DNA of 64,000 nucleotides. Origin: Rhodoferax sp. GW822-FHT02A01 (GTDB lineage Bacteria > Pseudomonadota > Gammaproteobacteria > Burkholderiales > Burkholderiaceae_C). A program made the translations under genes and the position numbers. The DNA is taken from assembly GCF_038784515.1 (NCBI RefSeq), contig NZ_CP152376.1, forward strand, positions 186,001 through 250,000, in the 5' to 3' direction. The notes under the pieces are model-generated. The model worked only from the letters and a program-made list of their open reading frames with translations, did not search any database and was not told the origin of the DNA. This document shows positions 50,427-61,648 of the stretch, one piece after another. Position 1 is the stretch's first letter; every line of letters begins with the position of its first letter.

Positions 50427-51471
50427 GCAGCGCACGCGCCATCCGTACCGCCTCGATCAGGCTGGACGGGTCGGCAATTCCGCGTCCGGCAATATCGAAC
50501 GCGGTACCGTGGTCTGGGCTGGTACGCACCAGCGGCAAGCCCAGCGTCACGTTCACCCCTTTCTCCACACCCAGGTATTTGACCGGAATCAGGCCCTGGT
50601 CGTGGTACATGGCCACCACGACGTCAAACTCCGCATCCAGTCCCAGCTTCTTGCGGGCCCGCATGAACACCGTATCCGGCGCCCATGGACCACTGAGCAG
50701 ACAGCCCTGCGCGCGTGCCATTTGCATGGCGGGCACGATGACATCCAGTTCCTCGCGCCCGAACAGTCCACCCTCTCCCGCATGGGGGTTGAGTCCTGCA
50801 ACCGCCATGCGTGGTGCCCTTCTCAGCACGCGGCCGAGTGACGCATGCGTGATGAGCAAGGTCTGCAATACGTTTTCCACCGTCACCGCCGCAATGGCCT
50901 CGCGCAAGGATACGTGGATGGAAACCAGCACGGTGCGCAGCTCGTCATTGGCCAGCATCATGCGCACCGGGACCTCCGACACAGGCCGACCGAGATGCCC
51001 CGCCGCCACGGCCTGCAGCATTTCCGTATGCCCCGGAAACTGGTCAAACGGGGTGCCGGCGGCGTGCAGTGCTTCCTTGTGCAAGGGCGCTGTCACCAGG
51101 GCCGCAACGTCGCCACGAATTGCCGCTTCCGCGGCCTGCATCACGCATCGTCCTGCAAATGCCCCGGCAACTGCGTGTACTCTGCCCATAGGCAGCTCGG
51201 GCAAGGCATCCCCAGCCTGCAATACCGGTACACAGTGTGGTGGAACTTCCGTCAAATCCTGCGGGCTGGCAATTTGCGCAACCGGATACGGCACGCCGCC
51301 GGGCTGCACCTGCCGAAACGCGCGACGCATGCTGCCAACGTCACCCCAGACAAAACAGTCCTGCAGAAGATCGGGGCGCTGCAAGTAGGCTTTGGCGATG
51401 ATTTCGGGACCTATGCCGGCGGCATCTCCCATCGTGATGGCAATGGGCTTGTGTTCTACGTGGGTTGTCAT
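50416..51471 (-). CDS. pdxA: 4-hydroxythreonine-4-phosphate dehydrogenase
   Basis: 351 residues. Pyridoxal-5-phosphate synthesis. [17 protein letters not shown] start, TAPLHKEAL substrate loop, and metal-ligand His in [12 protein letters not shown] and [14 protein letters not shown] overlaps the Nif3-like gene stop by 4 nt. Confidence 0.95.
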   Translation of the reverse strand: MTTHVEHKPIAITMGDAAGIGPEIIAKAYLQRPDLLQDCFVWGDVGSMRRAFRQVQPGGVPYPVAQIASPQDLTEVPPHCVPVLQAGDALPELPMGRVHAVAGAFAGRCVMQAAEAAIRGDVAALVTAPLHKEALHAAGTPFDQFPGHTEMLQAVAAGHLGRPVSEVPVRMMLANDELRTVLVSIHVSLREAIAAVTVENVLQTLLITHASLGRVLRRAPRMAVAGLNPHAGEGGLFGREELDVIVPAMQMARAQGCLLSGPWAPDTVFMRARKKLGLDAEFDVVVAMYHDQGLIPVKYLGVEKGVNVTLGLPLVRTSPDHGTAFDIAGRGIADPSSLIEAVRMARALLTS

Positions 51472-52223
51472 GCAGGGTTGTCTATGTCAATGAATACATG
51501 CTCCAACCCCAGGCCATAGGCCACATGGGCAGCCAGTGCGGGAGCTCCATAGCGTTCGCTGGCATGATGGCCGCAGGCGATGAAACTCACACCGCATTCA
51601 CGCGCCAGATGTGCCTGCGGTTCGGAAATCTCTCCAGTTACGAAGACATCGGCCCCGGCGGCAATGGCCGGCTCAAAATAGCCCTGTGCGCCGCCCGTGC
51701 ACCAGGCTACGCGTCGCATGGGCCCGCTTTTACCATCCACCAGCGTGACGCTTCGACCCAGCACCAACTGGATATGTTCGGCCAGCGCCTTGGGGCCGGC
51801 CATGATGGATGGGGATGCTTCACCCAAGCAACCCAGTTGCTGCTCGCCAAAACATTCCTGTACTGCAAAGCCGAGTTTCAAGCCCAACTGCGCGTTGTTG
51901 CCCCATTCCGGATGCGCATCCAATGGCAGGTGGTATGCAAAAAGATTGATGTTGTGCTGCAAAAGCAGGCCCAGTCTATGGCGCAACCAACCTGTCACAC
52001 GTCCGTCATACCCCCGCCAGAACAATCCATGGTGAACAAAGAGAGCATCAGCACCTTCATTGACTGCGGCCTCGATCAGCGCCAGGCTGGCAGTCACGCC
52101 GGACACGATCTTGCGAATCTCCTGTTTCCCCTCCACCTGCAGGCCGTTGGGGCAATAGTCCTTGAAACGCTCGGGCTGCAGCAAGGTGTCAAAGGTATCC
52201 AGAAGCTGTTGGCGTTCAATCAT
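51468..52223 (-). CDS. Nif3-like dinuclear metal-centre protein
   Basis: 251 residues from ATG 52223. Family signs: DYCPNGLQVEG at the start, FVHHGLFW with the metal-binding His pair, AYHLPLDAH and the C-terminal ACGHHASERYGAPAL. Function of the family (YbgI/Nif3) is unsettled; GTP cyclohydrolase-like and other hydrolase roles have been proposed. Overlaps pdxA, follows the cysteine-rich gene by 4 nt. Confidence 0.93.
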   Translation of the reverse strand: MIERQQLLDTFDTLLQPERFKDYCPNGLQVEGKQEIRKIVSGVTASLALIEAAVNEGADALFVHHGLFWRGYDGRVTGWLRHRLGLLLQHNINLFAYHLPLDAHPEWGNNAQLGLKLGFAVQECFGEQQLGCLGEASPSIMAGPKALAEHIQLVLGRSVTLVDGKSGPMRRVAWCTGGAQGYFEPAIAAGADVFVTGEISEPQAHLARECGVSFIACGHHASERYGAPALAAHVAYGLGLEHVFIDIDNPA

Positions 52224-52227
52224 GGTG

Positions 52228-52611
52228 TCAGTCGCTGTCCTTATCGGCACGGGACTCCATTGTGGGGGACGCCACGGGCTCCAGCGCACAATCACAGCCA
52301 GAGCCTGCCGCAATCCACCGTGCGATCGTTCGGGCACGAAGACGCGCAAAGCTTGACCTCTGCAGGCCGGACAGCCCTTCCACCGCATGTTCCCCCGATT
52401 GCACAGATGTTCCCAGCGCGCCGCAGCGGTATTGCTTCAGATCAGCGGTCCATTGCAGTGCCTTGCAAGGCCCTTTGCGGCTACGCGACAGCAGCACGCC
52501 CAATGGGCACGGCTCGACCAGACAACATACACCGCAGCCATTGCAGGCCATGCCCTGCGCTGGCTTAGGGGGTGCCTCAGTTTGTATGTGTATCACCTGG
52601 TGAAGCAGCAT
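52228..52611 (-). CDS. Cysteine-rich YkgJ-like (Fe/Zn-chelating) hypothetical protein
   Basis: About 127 residues from ATG 52611; an alternative ATG at 52668 (with a GGA before it) would add 19 residues. A CxxCxxCC motif (CNGCGVCC) near residue 28-35, followed by CPL, CKAL and YRCG, suggests a metal- or cluster-binding site of the YkgJ type. The C-terminal half is Arg/Ala-rich and ends in a disordered acidic tail. Its place just before the Nif3-like gene suggests cotranscription. Function unknown. Confidence 0.68.
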   Translation of the reverse strand: MLLHQVIHIQTEAPPKPAQGMACNGCGVCCLVEPCPLGVLLSRSRKGPCKALQWTADLKQYRCGALGTSVQSGEHAVEGLSGLQRSSFARLRARTIARWIAAGSGCDCALEPVASPTMESRADKDSD

Positions 52612-52705
52612 AGTGTGGTGTTTGTGGAGACGCCATACGCAATGTACGCGCTCCTTGGATAACTTCATGAGTTCCAACCGATAGCGCGGCCTACAATTTG
52701 ACACT

Positions 52706-53851
<1,146 letters not shown>

Positions 53852-53864
53852 CGGCCACCCCGGC

Positions 53865-54644
53865 TTAGCTTGCTGGCTCTTCCGGGGCCTTGGTGACCCG
53901 TATAAAGACCTGGGCAGCCCAAATGCCAATCTCATACAGCAGGCACATGGGGATCGCCAGCGAAAGCTGCGAAACCACATCAGGCGGCGTCACAATGGCT
54001 GCGGCGACAAAGGCCACCACAATGAAATAGCTGCGAAAGGCCTTGAGCTTTTCAATGCTGACCAGCCCCATGCGCGCCAGCACCACGACCACGACCGGCA
54101 CTTCAAAAGCCAGGCCGAAGGCCAGGAACATGGACAGCACAAAGTCCAGATAAGCTTCTATGTCAGGCGCCGCCGTGATGCTCTTGGGGGCGAAGCTCTG
54201 GATAAACGCAAAGACCTTGCCGAACACAAAGAAGTAACAGAAGGCGACCCCGACGAAAAACAGCAAAGTGCTGGAGATCACCAAGGGCAACACCAGCTTC
54301 TTTTCATGCGAGTACAGGCCAGGCGCCACAAAGGCCCACACCTGCCACAACACAAACGGTAGCGCCAGCAGAAAGGCGCATACAAACATGATCTTGAGTG
54401 GCACCATGAATGGTGAAATGACCGACGTGGCAATCATGGTTGCACCCTTGGGCAAGGAATGCACCAGCGGCTGGGCCAGGATATCGTAAAGCGCGGCCGG
54501 GCCTGGATACAAAGCAAGAATGGCAATTGCCACCCCAATGGCAAAAGCGGCCTTGATCAAGCGGTCACGTAGCTCAACCAGATGGGCAACAAAAGGCTGC
54601 TCCGTGCCGGACAGCTCGTCTTCTTTGGAATTTTCAGAGGCCAT
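53865..54644 (-). CDS. tatC: Sec-independent translocase subunit TatC
   Basis: 259 residues, six spans. The first segment FVAHLVELRDRLIKA with conserved H-L-E-LR-R is the twin-arginine recognition region. It forms the receptor with TatB. 20 nt after tatB. Confidence 0.97.
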   Translation of the reverse strand: MASENSKEDELSGTEQPFVAHLVELRDRLIKAAFAIGVAIAILALYPGPAALYDILAQPLVHSLPKGATMIATSVISPFMVPLKIMFVCAFLLALPFVLWQVWAFVAPGLYSHEKKLVLPLVISSTLLFFVGVAFCYFFVFGKVFAFIQSFAPKSITAAPDIEAYLDFVLSMFLAFGLAFEVPVVVVVLARMGLVSIEKLKAFRSYFIVVAFVAAAIVTPPDVVSQLSLAIPMCLLYEIGIWAAQVFIRVTKAPEEPAS

Positions 54645-54664
54645 GAACAGTCTTGCAGAATGCC

Positions 54665-55111
54665 TCAGGTAGTGCGGCGTGGGCGGAAACGGGCAACTCG
54701 TGCCGCGCCGGAAAGCGCCTTGGTACGCACACCATTACGCGCCTTGTACCAATTGGGTGTGGCGCCTTGCTTCAGGCGCCAGTTCTTGCCGGGGTGCTTG
54801 TAAACGGGAGGCTCCGGTTCTTGCGACGGGGCCGGCATTTCATTGGACCAGGATTTTTCAAAATCGCTGGCATGGGTCTGGATGGTGTTCTCGACATCGC
54901 GTGCGGCACCTTCAACCGTCTCGCGCATCTTCTTGAGTTCTTCCATCTCCATGGCGCGGTTGACCTCTGCCTTGACGTCAGACACATACCGCTGCGCCTT
55001 GCCAAGCAGAGTGCCTACAGTGCGCGCTACCCGAGGCAGCTTCTCGGGGCCTATCACCACCAGAGCGACGGCGCCAATCAGCGCCATCTTCGAAATGCCA
55101 AGATCAATCAC
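54665..55111 (-). CDS. tatB: Sec-independent translocase subunit TatB
   Basis: 148 residues. N-terminal span [26 protein letters not shown] with the conserved Gly-Pro-Glu hinge, amphipathic helix, and a disordered Pro-rich tail with basic end. Partner of TatC. Confidence 0.95.
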   Translation of the reverse strand: MIDLGISKMALIGAVALVVIGPEKLPRVARTVGTLLGKAQRYVSDVKAEVNRAMEMEELKKMRETVEGAARDVENTIQTHASDFEKSWSNEMPAPSQEPEPPVYKHPGKNWRLKQGATPNWYKARNGVRTKALSGAARVARFRPRRTT

Positions 55112-55154
55112 GCGGGTCTAACGCAAAACACACCAGGAACAGCCGAAGCCGCGA

Positions 55155-55391
55155 TCAAGACTTGTGACGTGCTTCGACGTCAATGGTGTTTTTGTCTGTA
55201 GCAGCGTTGGACACCTGGTTGGCAGTTGCAGCTGGCTTTTCCTCCGGGGCTGTGCCATCGCGCATGCCTTCCTTGAAGCCCTTGACGGCGCCACCCAGAT
55301 CCTGCCCGATGTTCTTGAGCTTCTTGGTGCCAAACACCATCACCACGATCAACAGAACGATCAGCCAATGCCAAATTGAAAACGAGCCCAT
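55155..55391 (-). CDS. tatA: Sec-independent translocase subunit TatA
   Basis: 78 residues. Short span ([18 protein letters not shown]) with [21 protein letters not shown] amphipathic helix (the FGxKKL hinge). It makes the pore oligomer for folded proteins. 38 nt after the HIT gene. Confidence 0.97.
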   Translation of the reverse strand: MGSFSIWHWLIVLLIVVMVFGTKKLKNIGQDLGGAVKGFKEGMRDGTAPEEKPAATANQVSNAATDKNTIDVEARHKS

Positions 55392-55429
55392 GAATTACTC
55401 CTAACGATTGATGTGATTCTAGTCTGCAC

Positions 55430-55804
55430 TTACCCGCGCAACCAGGGACGCGGCCCGCCCATCACATGGAAATGCAAATGCTGCACCTCCTGCCCACCCT
55501 CGCGACCCGTGTTGCTCAGCAGACGATAGCCGCCATCTGGATATGGGTTGCAGCCCTGCTGCAAAGCCAGTTCGGGAATAAGGGCCATCATGCGCCCCAA
55601 CAAGCCAGCATGCTCCGTGCCAATCTGGGCCATGGAGGGAATGTGCATCTTGGGAATCAGCAGGAAATGCACTGGCGCCCAGGGATTGATGTCGTGGAAG
55701 GCGTACAACTCCTCGTCTTCGTAAACCGCGCGAGAAGGGATCTGCTTGGCAACGATTTTGCAGAAGATGCAGTCGGGGTCATGGGGTTTGATCAGCGCGC
55801 TCAT
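55430..55804 (-). CDS. Histidine triad (HIT/HinT) nucleotide-binding protein
   Basis: 124 residues from ATG 55804, which overlaps the DUF4870 stop as ATGA. N-terminal CIFCKIVAKQIPSRAVYEDE, and C-terminal HLHFHVMGG, the HxHxH motif, with catalytic central His. Hydrolyses nucleoside phosphoramidates. Confidence 0.95.
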   Translation of the reverse strand: MSALIKPHDPDCIFCKIVAKQIPSRAVYEDEELYAFHDINPWAPVHFLLIPKMHIPSMAQIGTEHAGLLGRMMALIPELALQQGCNPYPDGGYRLLSNTGREGGQEVQHLHFHVMGGPRPWLRG

Positions 55805-56208
55805 AGATCCTGTCCTATCTCCTGTCCTTTGTTCATGGCGATGAAGCCGGTAACGATGCGGTACAAAAACCAGATGGAAATGGCCGTCCAGGCGATCCAA
55901 CCGGGTACCAGCAAGAAGAACCACAGTGGCGCCGTCACCAAGTAAAGGCCTGCGGCGATCAGCACGGTGCGAATGCGCCAGCGGAAATGCGATGCATGCC
56001 AGCTACCGACCGCGCGCTCCCGGTTCACCAGATCGATCACCAAAGCGGCGATCAAAAGCACGGGCCCCAGTTGTCCGCCGGGAATGATCGCACCGATGGC
56101 CACCAGCAGATGCAGCACATAGCTGATGGTGCCCACGGTATTGAGCGACTGCATGCGCTGCAGGTATGCCTGGTCCGGATTCTCCGGCACGGTGAAGTTC
56201 TGGGTCAT
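55801..56208 (-). CDS. DUF4870-type membrane protein
   Basis: 135 residues, three to four spans (about 25-45, 47-62, 83-101, 104-122). N-terminus is soluble ([12 protein letters not shown]). The family function is unknown. ATG overlaps the hisE stop, so it is a fixed part of the his transcript. Length is normal for such proteins. Confidence 0.85.
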   Translation of the reverse strand: MTQNFTVPENPDQAYLQRMQSLNTVGTISYVLHLLVAIGAIIPGGQLGPVLLIAALVIDLVNRERAVGSWHASHFRWRIRTVLIAAGLYLVTAPLWFFLLVPGWIAWTAISIWFLYRIVTGFIAMNKGQEIGQDL

Positions 56209-56582
56209 GTCTGGCCCTCCTCCCGCGCAATGGCCTTGCGCAGAGCCTTTTCCTCAATACCACTGGTGCCCTCGCGGCGTTGCAGTTCTTCAATTACGTC
56301 GGCTGGCGTCAAGCCGTAATGCGCCAAGGCGATCATGCTGTGGAACCACAGATCTGCCACCTCGTACACGATCTTGGTCTTGTCACCGCCATGGTCTGCA
56401 TCCTTGGCAGCCATGACCACTTCGGTGGCCTCTTCCCCAATCTTCTTGAGAAAGCCGTCCGGCCCCTTGTGCAGCAGCCTGGCCACATAGCTGGCGTTGG
56501 GGTCACCGCCGTTGACCGCCTTGCGGCTTTCGATAACGGCCGCCAGCCGGGCCAGCGCGTCTTGGGATGTGGTGCTTGTCAT
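56205..56582 (-). CDS. hisE: Phosphoribosyl-ATP pyrophosphatase
   Basis: 125 residues. MazG-like fold; [15 protein letters not shown] and [15 protein letters not shown] carry the metal-binding acidic residues. Removes pyrophosphate from PR-ATP, step two of His synthesis. Separate from hisI, 4 nt after it. Confidence 0.95.
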   Translation of the reverse strand: MTSTTSQDALARLAAVIESRKAVNGGDPNASYVARLLHKGPDGFLKKIGEEATEVVMAAKDADHGGDKTKIVYEVADLWFHSMIALAHYGLTPADVIEELQRREGTSGIEEKALRKAIAREEGQT

Positions 56583-56586
56583 GGGC

Positions 56587-56976
56587 TTAGTTGTAGATGG
56601 TTGCAGGGTCTTTCAAGACCGGGTCGACACTTTTCCAGGCACCGTCTTTCAGCACACTGAAAAAACAGCTGTGGCGACCGGTGTGGCAGGCAATGCCCGG
56701 CTCGTGGCCGAGCTGCGTGACCTTGAGCAACACTACGTCGTTGTCACAATCCAGGCGGATTTCGTGCACGGTCTGCACATGGCCAGACTCCTCGCCCTTG
56801 TACCAGAGCTTGGCACGCGAGCGGCTGAAATACACCGCGCGCCCAAGCTCCGCCGTCTTTTGCAAGGCTTCGCGGTTCATCCAGGCAAACATCAGGACAT
56901 CGTTGGTGCCCTGTTCCTGCGCAATCACGGGTACCAACCCCTGTGCATCCCATTTGACTTCGTCTAACCAGTTCAT
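56587..56976 (-). CDS. hisI: Phosphoribosyl-AMP cyclohydrolase
   Basis: 129 residues from ATG 56976. Zn/Mg motifs: [15 protein letters not shown] and the later [13 protein letters not shown] with cysteines. An upstream TTG start is less likely. Step three of His synthesis. Confidence 0.96.
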   Translation of the reverse strand: MNWLDEVKWDAQGLVPVIAQEQGTNDVLMFAWMNREALQKTAELGRAVYFSRSRAKLWYKGEESGHVQTVHEIRLDCDNDVVLLKVTQLGHEPGIACHTGRHSCFFSVLKDGAWKSVDPVLKDPATIYN

Positions 56977-57041
56977 ACCCAGGATTGTCGGTGATTTGCA
57001 GATTGCCAATAAAGCAGCTTGGATGAAACTTCAGTGACACA

Positions 57042-57117
57042 CCGCGGAACCGGCTTCGCCGGGCCGTAGGTGTCGCCCCAGCAGGGGGAAAGGCCTTGCG
57101 ACACGCAGTGCGCAAGG
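57042..57117. repeat. Hairpin-rich GC repeat between hisI and hisF
   Basis: Contains CCGGC-TTC-GCCGG (57050-57062) and CCTTGCG-N10-CGCAAGG (57094-57117), two perfect stems. The first stretch resembles GC-rich intergenic repeats common in Comamonadaceae. No coding potential. Confidence 0.65.
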
Positions 57118-57127
57118 TCGATGGGGG

Positions 57128-57925
57128 TTACAAACGTACGGGTATCCCGCGCTCAGCCATGCGGGCCTTGGCCTGGGCGACGGTGAATTCACCATAGTGG
57201 AAGATGCTGGCTGCCAATACCGCGTCAGCCCCACCCTGCTGCACACCGTCGGCCAGATGGTCCAGATTGCCCACACCGCCCGATGCAATGACCGGCACGC
57301 TGACAGCATCTGCCACTGCACGGGTAAGCGCCAGATCAAAGCCAGACTTGGTTCCGTCGCGGTCCATGCTGGTCAACAGGATTTCACCCGCACCGCGCCG
57401 CGCCATTTCCGTGGCCCATTGCACCGCGTCCAGACCGGTGTTCTTGCGACCGCCATGGCTGTAGACATCCCAGCCGGGACCAATGGCACGGCCATCCACC
57501 AGGCGCGCGGCGTCATCCGCATTACGGCGCTTGGCGTCGATGGCAACCACGATGCACTGGGCGCCGTATTTGTGCGACGCGTCCTCGATCACCTGCGGAT
57601 TGGCTATGGCAGCCGAATTGAAGCTGGTCTTGTCAGCACCGGCGTTGAGCAGGCGGCGCACATCTTCCACCGTGCGCACACCGCCACCCACCGTCAGCGG
57701 GATGAAAACCTGCGAAGCCACGGCTTCGATGATGTGCAGGATCAGGTCGCGGCCGTCGCTGGTAGCCGTGATGTCCAGAAAAGTGAGTTCGTCCGCGCCC
57801 TGGTCGTTGTAACGTGCCGCGATTTCCACCGGATCGCCGGCATCGCGCAATTCAACGAAATTGACGCCCTTGACGACGCGTCCGCCTGTCACATCCAGAC
57901 AGGGAATGATGCGTTTAGCCAGCAT
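57128..57925 (-). CDS. hisF: Imidazole glycerol phosphate synthase cyclase subunit
   Basis: 265 residues from ATG 57925. [19 protein letters not shown] with catalytic Asp and the second [10 protein letters not shown] with catalytic Asp; (beta/alpha)8 barrel. Works with HisH. A repeat-filled spacer separates it from hisA. Confidence 0.97.
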   Translation of the reverse strand: MLAKRIIPCLDVTGGRVVKGVNFVELRDAGDPVEIAARYNDQGADELTFLDITATSDGRDLILHIIEAVASQVFIPLTVGGGVRTVEDVRRLLNAGADKTSFNSAAIANPQVIEDASHKYGAQCIVVAIDAKRRNADDAARLVDGRAIGPGWDVYSHGGRKNTGLDAVQWATEMARRGAGEILLTSMDRDGTKSGFDLALTRAVADAVSVPVIASGGVGNLDHLADGVQQGGADAVLAASIFHYGEFTVAQAKARMAERGIPVRL

Positions 57926-57928
57926 GCG

Positions 57929-58007
57929 AAGTCTCCGCCGGGCCGCGCCAAGGAGACTTGGCCCCCACGGGGGGCAGCGCACTACACGCGGTGAGAAGCG
58001 TGGGGGC
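57929..58007. repeat. Nested inverted repeats between hisA and hisF
   Basis: AAGTCTCC (57929-57936) pairs with GGAGACTT (57952-57959); GCCCCC-ACG-GGGGGC forms 57961-57975; GCCCCCACG (57961-57969) also pairs with CGTGGGGGC (57999-58007). The last two are mutually exclusive, so alternative folds exist. Confidence 0.75.
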
Positions 58008-58011
58008 CATA

Positions 58012-58752
58012 TCAGCCGTTGAGCTCGTCGGCACGCTCTTGCGCTTTTTCAAAGTCGAGGTCGCCGCTGTAGATGGCCCGGCCGCAGATGACACCTTCCA
58101 CGCCCTCGTCTTCCACTTCGCAAAGTGCTTCGATATCGGCCAGATTGGACAGGCCACCCGAGGCAATCACAGGGATGGTGAGCGCCTGTGCCAGCTTGAC
58201 GGTGGCTTCGATGTTGATGCCACTGAGCATGCCGTCGCGGCCAATGTCGGTATAAATGATGGACTCGACGCCGTAGTCTTCGAACTTTTTGCCCAAATCG
58301 ATCACGTCGTGGCGTGTGAGCTTGCTCCAGCCGTCCGTTGCCACCTTGCCATCACGGGCATCCAGGCCGACGATGATGTGGCCACCAAAGGCCGTGCAGG
58401 CGTCCTGCAGAAAGCCAGGGTTCTTGACTGCGGCAGTTCCAATAATGACGTAGCGCAAGCCCGCGTCCAGGTAGCGCTCGATGGTGTCCAGGTCACGGAT
58501 ACCGCCGCCCAGTTGCACGTCGACCTCGCTACCCACGTCCTTGAGGATCTTGCGGATAGCCTGCTCGTTCTTGGGATGACCGGCAAAAGCTCCGTTCAAA
58601 TCCACCAGGTGCAGGCGTCTGGCGCCCTTGTCGACCCAACTGCGGGCCATGACGACCGGGTCTTCTCCGAAAGTAGTGGATTGATCCATATCGCCTTGTT
58701 TGAGGCGAACACAGTGACCGTCTTTCAGGTCAATCGCAGGGATGAGAAGCAT
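58012..58752 (-). CDS. hisA: ProFAR isomerase (1-(5-phosphoribosyl)-5-[...]imidazole-4-carboxamide isomerase)
   Basis: 246 residues. [20 protein letters not shown] with catalytic Asp, and [15 protein letters not shown] with the second catalytic Asp. Step four of His synthesis. 27 nt after hisH. Confidence 0.97.
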   Translation of the reverse strand: MLLIPAIDLKDGHCVRLKQGDMDQSTTFGEDPVVMARSWVDKGARRLHLVDLNGAFAGHPKNEQAIRKILKDVGSEVDVQLGGGIRDLDTIERYLDAGLRYVIIGTAAVKNPGFLQDACTAFGGHIIVGLDARDGKVATDGWSKLTRHDVIDLGKKFEDYGVESIIYTDIGRDGMLSGINIEATVKLAQALTIPVIASGGLSNLADIEALCEVEDEGVEGVICGRAIYSGDLDFEKAQERADELNG

Positions 58753-58779
58753 GATGGCGGATTTTGCCGAGGGGAAGAA

Positions 58780-59436
58780 TCAGGGGTTCCAGTGAAGGAA
58801 GTTGCGATAGAGGGAGAGGCCGTGCTCTGCGCTTTTTTCTGGGTGAAATTGGGTTGCGAAAATATTATCGCGTGCAATCGCCGATGAAAAGCGCTGGCCA
58901 TACTCGGTTTCACCCACGCTGTGGCGCATATCAGACGGTCTGGCGTAATAACTATGCACGAAATAGAAGTAACTGCCGTCCGGCACATCGCCCCAAACCG
59001 GGTGGCGCGGCACGTCATGCGCTGTTTGCCAGACCTGGTTCCAACCCATTTGCGGCACCTTGTACCGGCTGCCGTCGGGCTGGAACTGACCATCCAGTTC
59101 AAATTTGACAACTTCGCCGCCGATGAGTCCCAGGCATCGGGTATCCAGCTCCTGGCTGTGGTCCAGCAGCATTTGCATTCCCACGCAAACCCCCATCAGG
59201 GGTTTGTTAGCTGCCGCATGCATGACGGCGTCAAACATGCCGCTGGCGTGCAGTTCGTGCATGCAATCGCGCATGCCGCCCTGCCCTGGCAGCACCACCC
59301 GCTCGGCGTCCATCACCTCATGCGCCGTACGTGCCCAGACCACTTCCACACCGGCATCGGAGGCCACATGCATCACCGCCTGGGTAACGGAGCGCAAATT
59401 GCCCATGCCGTAATCAACAACGGCGACTTTTTTCAT
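58780..59436 (-). CDS. hisH: Imidazole glycerol phosphate synthase glutaminase subunit
   Basis: 218 residues. Class I glutaminase with catalytic Cys84 in [10 protein letters not shown] and His/Glu in [13 protein letters not shown]. It passes ammonia to HisF. Confidence 0.97.
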   Translation of the reverse strand: MKKVAVVDYGMGNLRSVTQAVMHVASDAGVEVVWARTAHEVMDAERVVLPGQGGMRDCMHELHASGMFDAVMHAAANKPLMGVCVGMQMLLDHSQELDTRCLGLIGGEVVKFELDGQFQPDGSRYKVPQMGWNQVWQTAHDVPRHPVWGDVPDGSYFYFVHSYYARPSDMRHSVGETEYGQRFSSAIARDNIFATQFHPEKSAEHGLSLYRNFLHWNP

Positions 59437-59451
59437 GCCACAGCCTTCATG

Positions 59452-60081
59452 CTAGAGCGAACCTTTGGTGGAGGGAATGACGCCTGCGGAGCGGGGATCC
59501 AACTCCAGAGCTGAACGCAAGGCACGGGCAAAGGCCTTGAACACAGTCTCAGCCTGGTGGTGTGCGTTTTCACCCTTGAGGTTGTCGATATGCAGGGTGA
59601 CAAAGGCGTGGTTCACGAAACCCTGGAAGAACTCATGGGTGAGCTGGGTATCAAAGCCGCCGATCATGCCGCTTTTGAACGGCACATCCATCACCAGTCC
59701 AGGCCGCCCGGAGAAGTCCACCACCACGCGCGACAGTGCCTCATCCAGAGGCACATAGGCATGGCCATATCGGCGTATGCCCTTTTTGTCCCCCACGGCC
59801 TTGTGCACCGCCTGACCCAGCGTAATGCCCACGTCTTCCACCGTATGGTGGCCATCGATATGCAGGTCCCCATCGGCTTCGATCTCCAGATCGATCAACC
59901 CGTGGCGCGCGATCTGATCCAGCATATGGTCAAAAAAACCGATGCCCGTGGACAGGCGACTCTTGCCGGTACCGTCCAGATTGACGATGACACGGATACG
60001 CGTTTCCGCAGTATTGCGGCTGACTTCAGCAGTGCGCGGGGCCTGGGTAGCCGGGACTTCGGTCAGTGGATAGTTGCTCAT
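59452..60081 (-). CDS. hisB: Imidazoleglycerol-phosphate dehydratase
   Basis: 209 residues, the monofunctional form. Metal-binding repeats [24 protein letters not shown] and the second half [24 protein letters not shown]. Separate phosphatase must be encoded elsewhere. Overlaps hisC by 4 nt. Confidence 0.97.
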   Translation of the reverse strand: MSNYPLTEVPATQAPRTAEVSRNTAETRIRVIVNLDGTGKSRLSTGIGFFDHMLDQIARHGLIDLEIEADGDLHIDGHHTVEDVGITLGQAVHKAVGDKKGIRRYGHAYVPLDEALSRVVVDFSGRPGLVMDVPFKSGMIGGFDTQLTHEFFQGFVNHAFVTLHIDNLKGENAHHQAETVFKAFARALRSALELDPRSAGVIPSTKGSL

Positions 60082-61220
60082 AGGATTTCCTGAAGGGCTG
60101 CCAGCAAGCGGTCATTTTCGGGCGCAGTGCCCACGGTGACACGCAAACAGTTGCGCAGCAATGGGTGCATTTTAGAAACGTTCTTGACCAATATGCCGCG
60201 CGACTTGAGCGCCTCGAATACGGCACCGGCCTCATCAGCCTCACCGGTCAAGCGCAAAAGAATCATATTGGCATCACTGGGGCAGGCCTGTACGCCGTTC
60301 AAGCGGCTGAAAGCCTGCTGCAAGCGGTCACGCTGGGCCTTGATGTCTGCAGCCTGTTGCGCAAATACTTCTGCGTGCTCCAACGCAAACAGGGCGCATT
60401 CGGTATTGAGCACACTGATGTTGTAGGGTGGCCGCACCTTGTCGATCTGGGCGATCAATTCCCGACGGCCAAACAGATAGCCGATACGCACGCCAGCCAG
60501 CCCGAATTTGCTCATGGTACGCATCAGCAGCACATGGGCATGCTGCTGCGGCTGGGCTGCGATCACATCCCGGTAGGTTCTGCTGGAAAACGGCTGGTAG
60601 GCCTCATCAATCACCACCAGACTGCCCACTTCACCAGCTGCGGCCACAACGCGTGCCATGGAATCGGAGTCCCACAAATTGGCCGTCGGATTGTTCGGAT
60701 AGGCCAGATAGACGATGGCAGGCTGATGGACGGCAATGGCATCGACCATGGCCTGCGCATCCAGCGCAAAGTCCGCTCGCAGGGGCACACCGACAAAAGT
60801 CAGCCCGTGGAACTGCGCGCTGATGGCATACATCACAAATCCGGGTTCTGGCGCCAGCACCACCGGCCTTTTGCCTGTGACCGCATCCTGCGGTACAGCG
60901 CAAGCCTGCGCCAGCAGGGATATCAACTCGTCCGAACCGTTGCCCAGCATCAGGTCGTAACCTTCCGGAATGTCGGCGTACGCAGCCAGTGCATGGCGCA
61001 AATCGTTCACCCGGTCATCTGGATACCGGTTCAGCGCCACCGCGCCCAGTCTTTTGCCCAGTTCCACCTGCAAGGCCCCGGACAAACGGTGCGGATTCTC
61101 CATAGCGTCCAGTTTGACCATGCCTTTGGAGTCCTGAATGGCATAGGCGTGGACGGATTGCACATCCTGGCGGATGCGGCGGGCAATCAGGGCGGCGAGC
61201 GGGTCAGTGCCTTGGCGCAT
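60078..61220 (-). CDS. hisC: Histidinol-phosphate aminotransferase
   Basis: 380 residues. Fold type I PLP enzyme: [27 protein letters not shown], and [12 protein letters not shown] with the PLP Lys. Overlaps hisB. Confidence 0.96.
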   Translation of the reverse strand: MRQGTDPLAALIARRIRQDVQSVHAYAIQDSKGMVKLDAMENPHRLSGALQVELGKRLGAVALNRYPDDRVNDLRHALAAYADIPEGYDLMLGNGSDELISLLAQACAVPQDAVTGKRPVVLAPEPGFVMYAISAQFHGLTFVGVPLRADFALDAQAMVDAIAVHQPAIVYLAYPNNPTANLWDSDSMARVVAAAGEVGSLVVIDEAYQPFSSRTYRDVIAAQPQQHAHVLLMRTMSKFGLAGVRIGYLFGRRELIAQIDKVRPPYNISVLNTECALFALEHAEVFAQQAADIKAQRDRLQQAFSRLNGVQACPSDANMILLRLTGEADEAGAVFEALKSRGILVKNVSKMHPLLRNCLRVTVGTAPENDRLLAALQEIL

Positions 61221-61232
61221 GCGTATGGCGGT

Positions 61233-61619
61233 TCAACAGGGGTATACGTTGGCCAGCGCATTGGTGACTACCAACTGCACCGGCATATCGGCCTCGTACA
61301 GGTCCGCATTGCGCTTGAGTTCGGTGCGATACAGCCCCTCCGCCATGTCCGGGCTGAGGCGCCGACCATTCAAGCAGATGCTGGCGGTGGCACCACTGCG
61401 AACCGCCTGGTCATGCGCCTCCAGCGCCCCTTCCATGGTGCCCACCAAGTAATAGCGCATGTAGTTGGCACCCTGCTTGGGGTCGGATTTTTCCAGCTTG
61501 CGCAGCTCGCGAATGGACATGGCTTGCACAGTCGAAGCACACATCGCCAGGAGCGCGAGTGCCCCTATCAGGCGCACCAGACGGGTACCCGAAGAAGGAG
61601 CTGATAGGAGTAGACGCAT
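61233..61619 (-). CDS. Secreted small protein with Rap1a/Tai-like domain, inserted in the his operon
   Basis: 128 residues. Signal peptide (VRLIGALALLAMCASTVQA, to about residue 33). The mature part has YLVGTMEGALEAHDQ, ASICLNGR and a C-terminal VVTNALANVYPC with two Cys likely bonded, a pattern like the Rap1a/Tai fold known from type VI immunity proteins but also seen in unrelated housekeeping contexts. It lies 29 nt from hisD and 12 nt from hisC. A histidine role is not obvious. Confidence 0.72.
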   Translation of the reverse strand: MRLLLSAPSSGTRLVRLIGALALLAMCASTVQAMSIRELRKLEKSDPKQGANYMRYYLVGTMEGALEAHDQAVRSGATASICLNGRRLSPDMAEGLYRTELKRNADLYEADMPVQLVVTNALANVYPC

Positions 61620-61648
61620 GCCTGTCAGTCGGGAGTGGCTTCAAACTC

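Noticed and set aside
52612..52704. N-terminal extension of the cysteine-rich protein to 52704
   Set aside because: It has no conserved pattern and runs close to the divergent protease gene start, leaving no room for promoters.
60165..61604. Plus-strand open frame opposite hisC and the small secreted gene
   Set aside because: Antisense shadow of recognised genes; composition is unlike a real protein.
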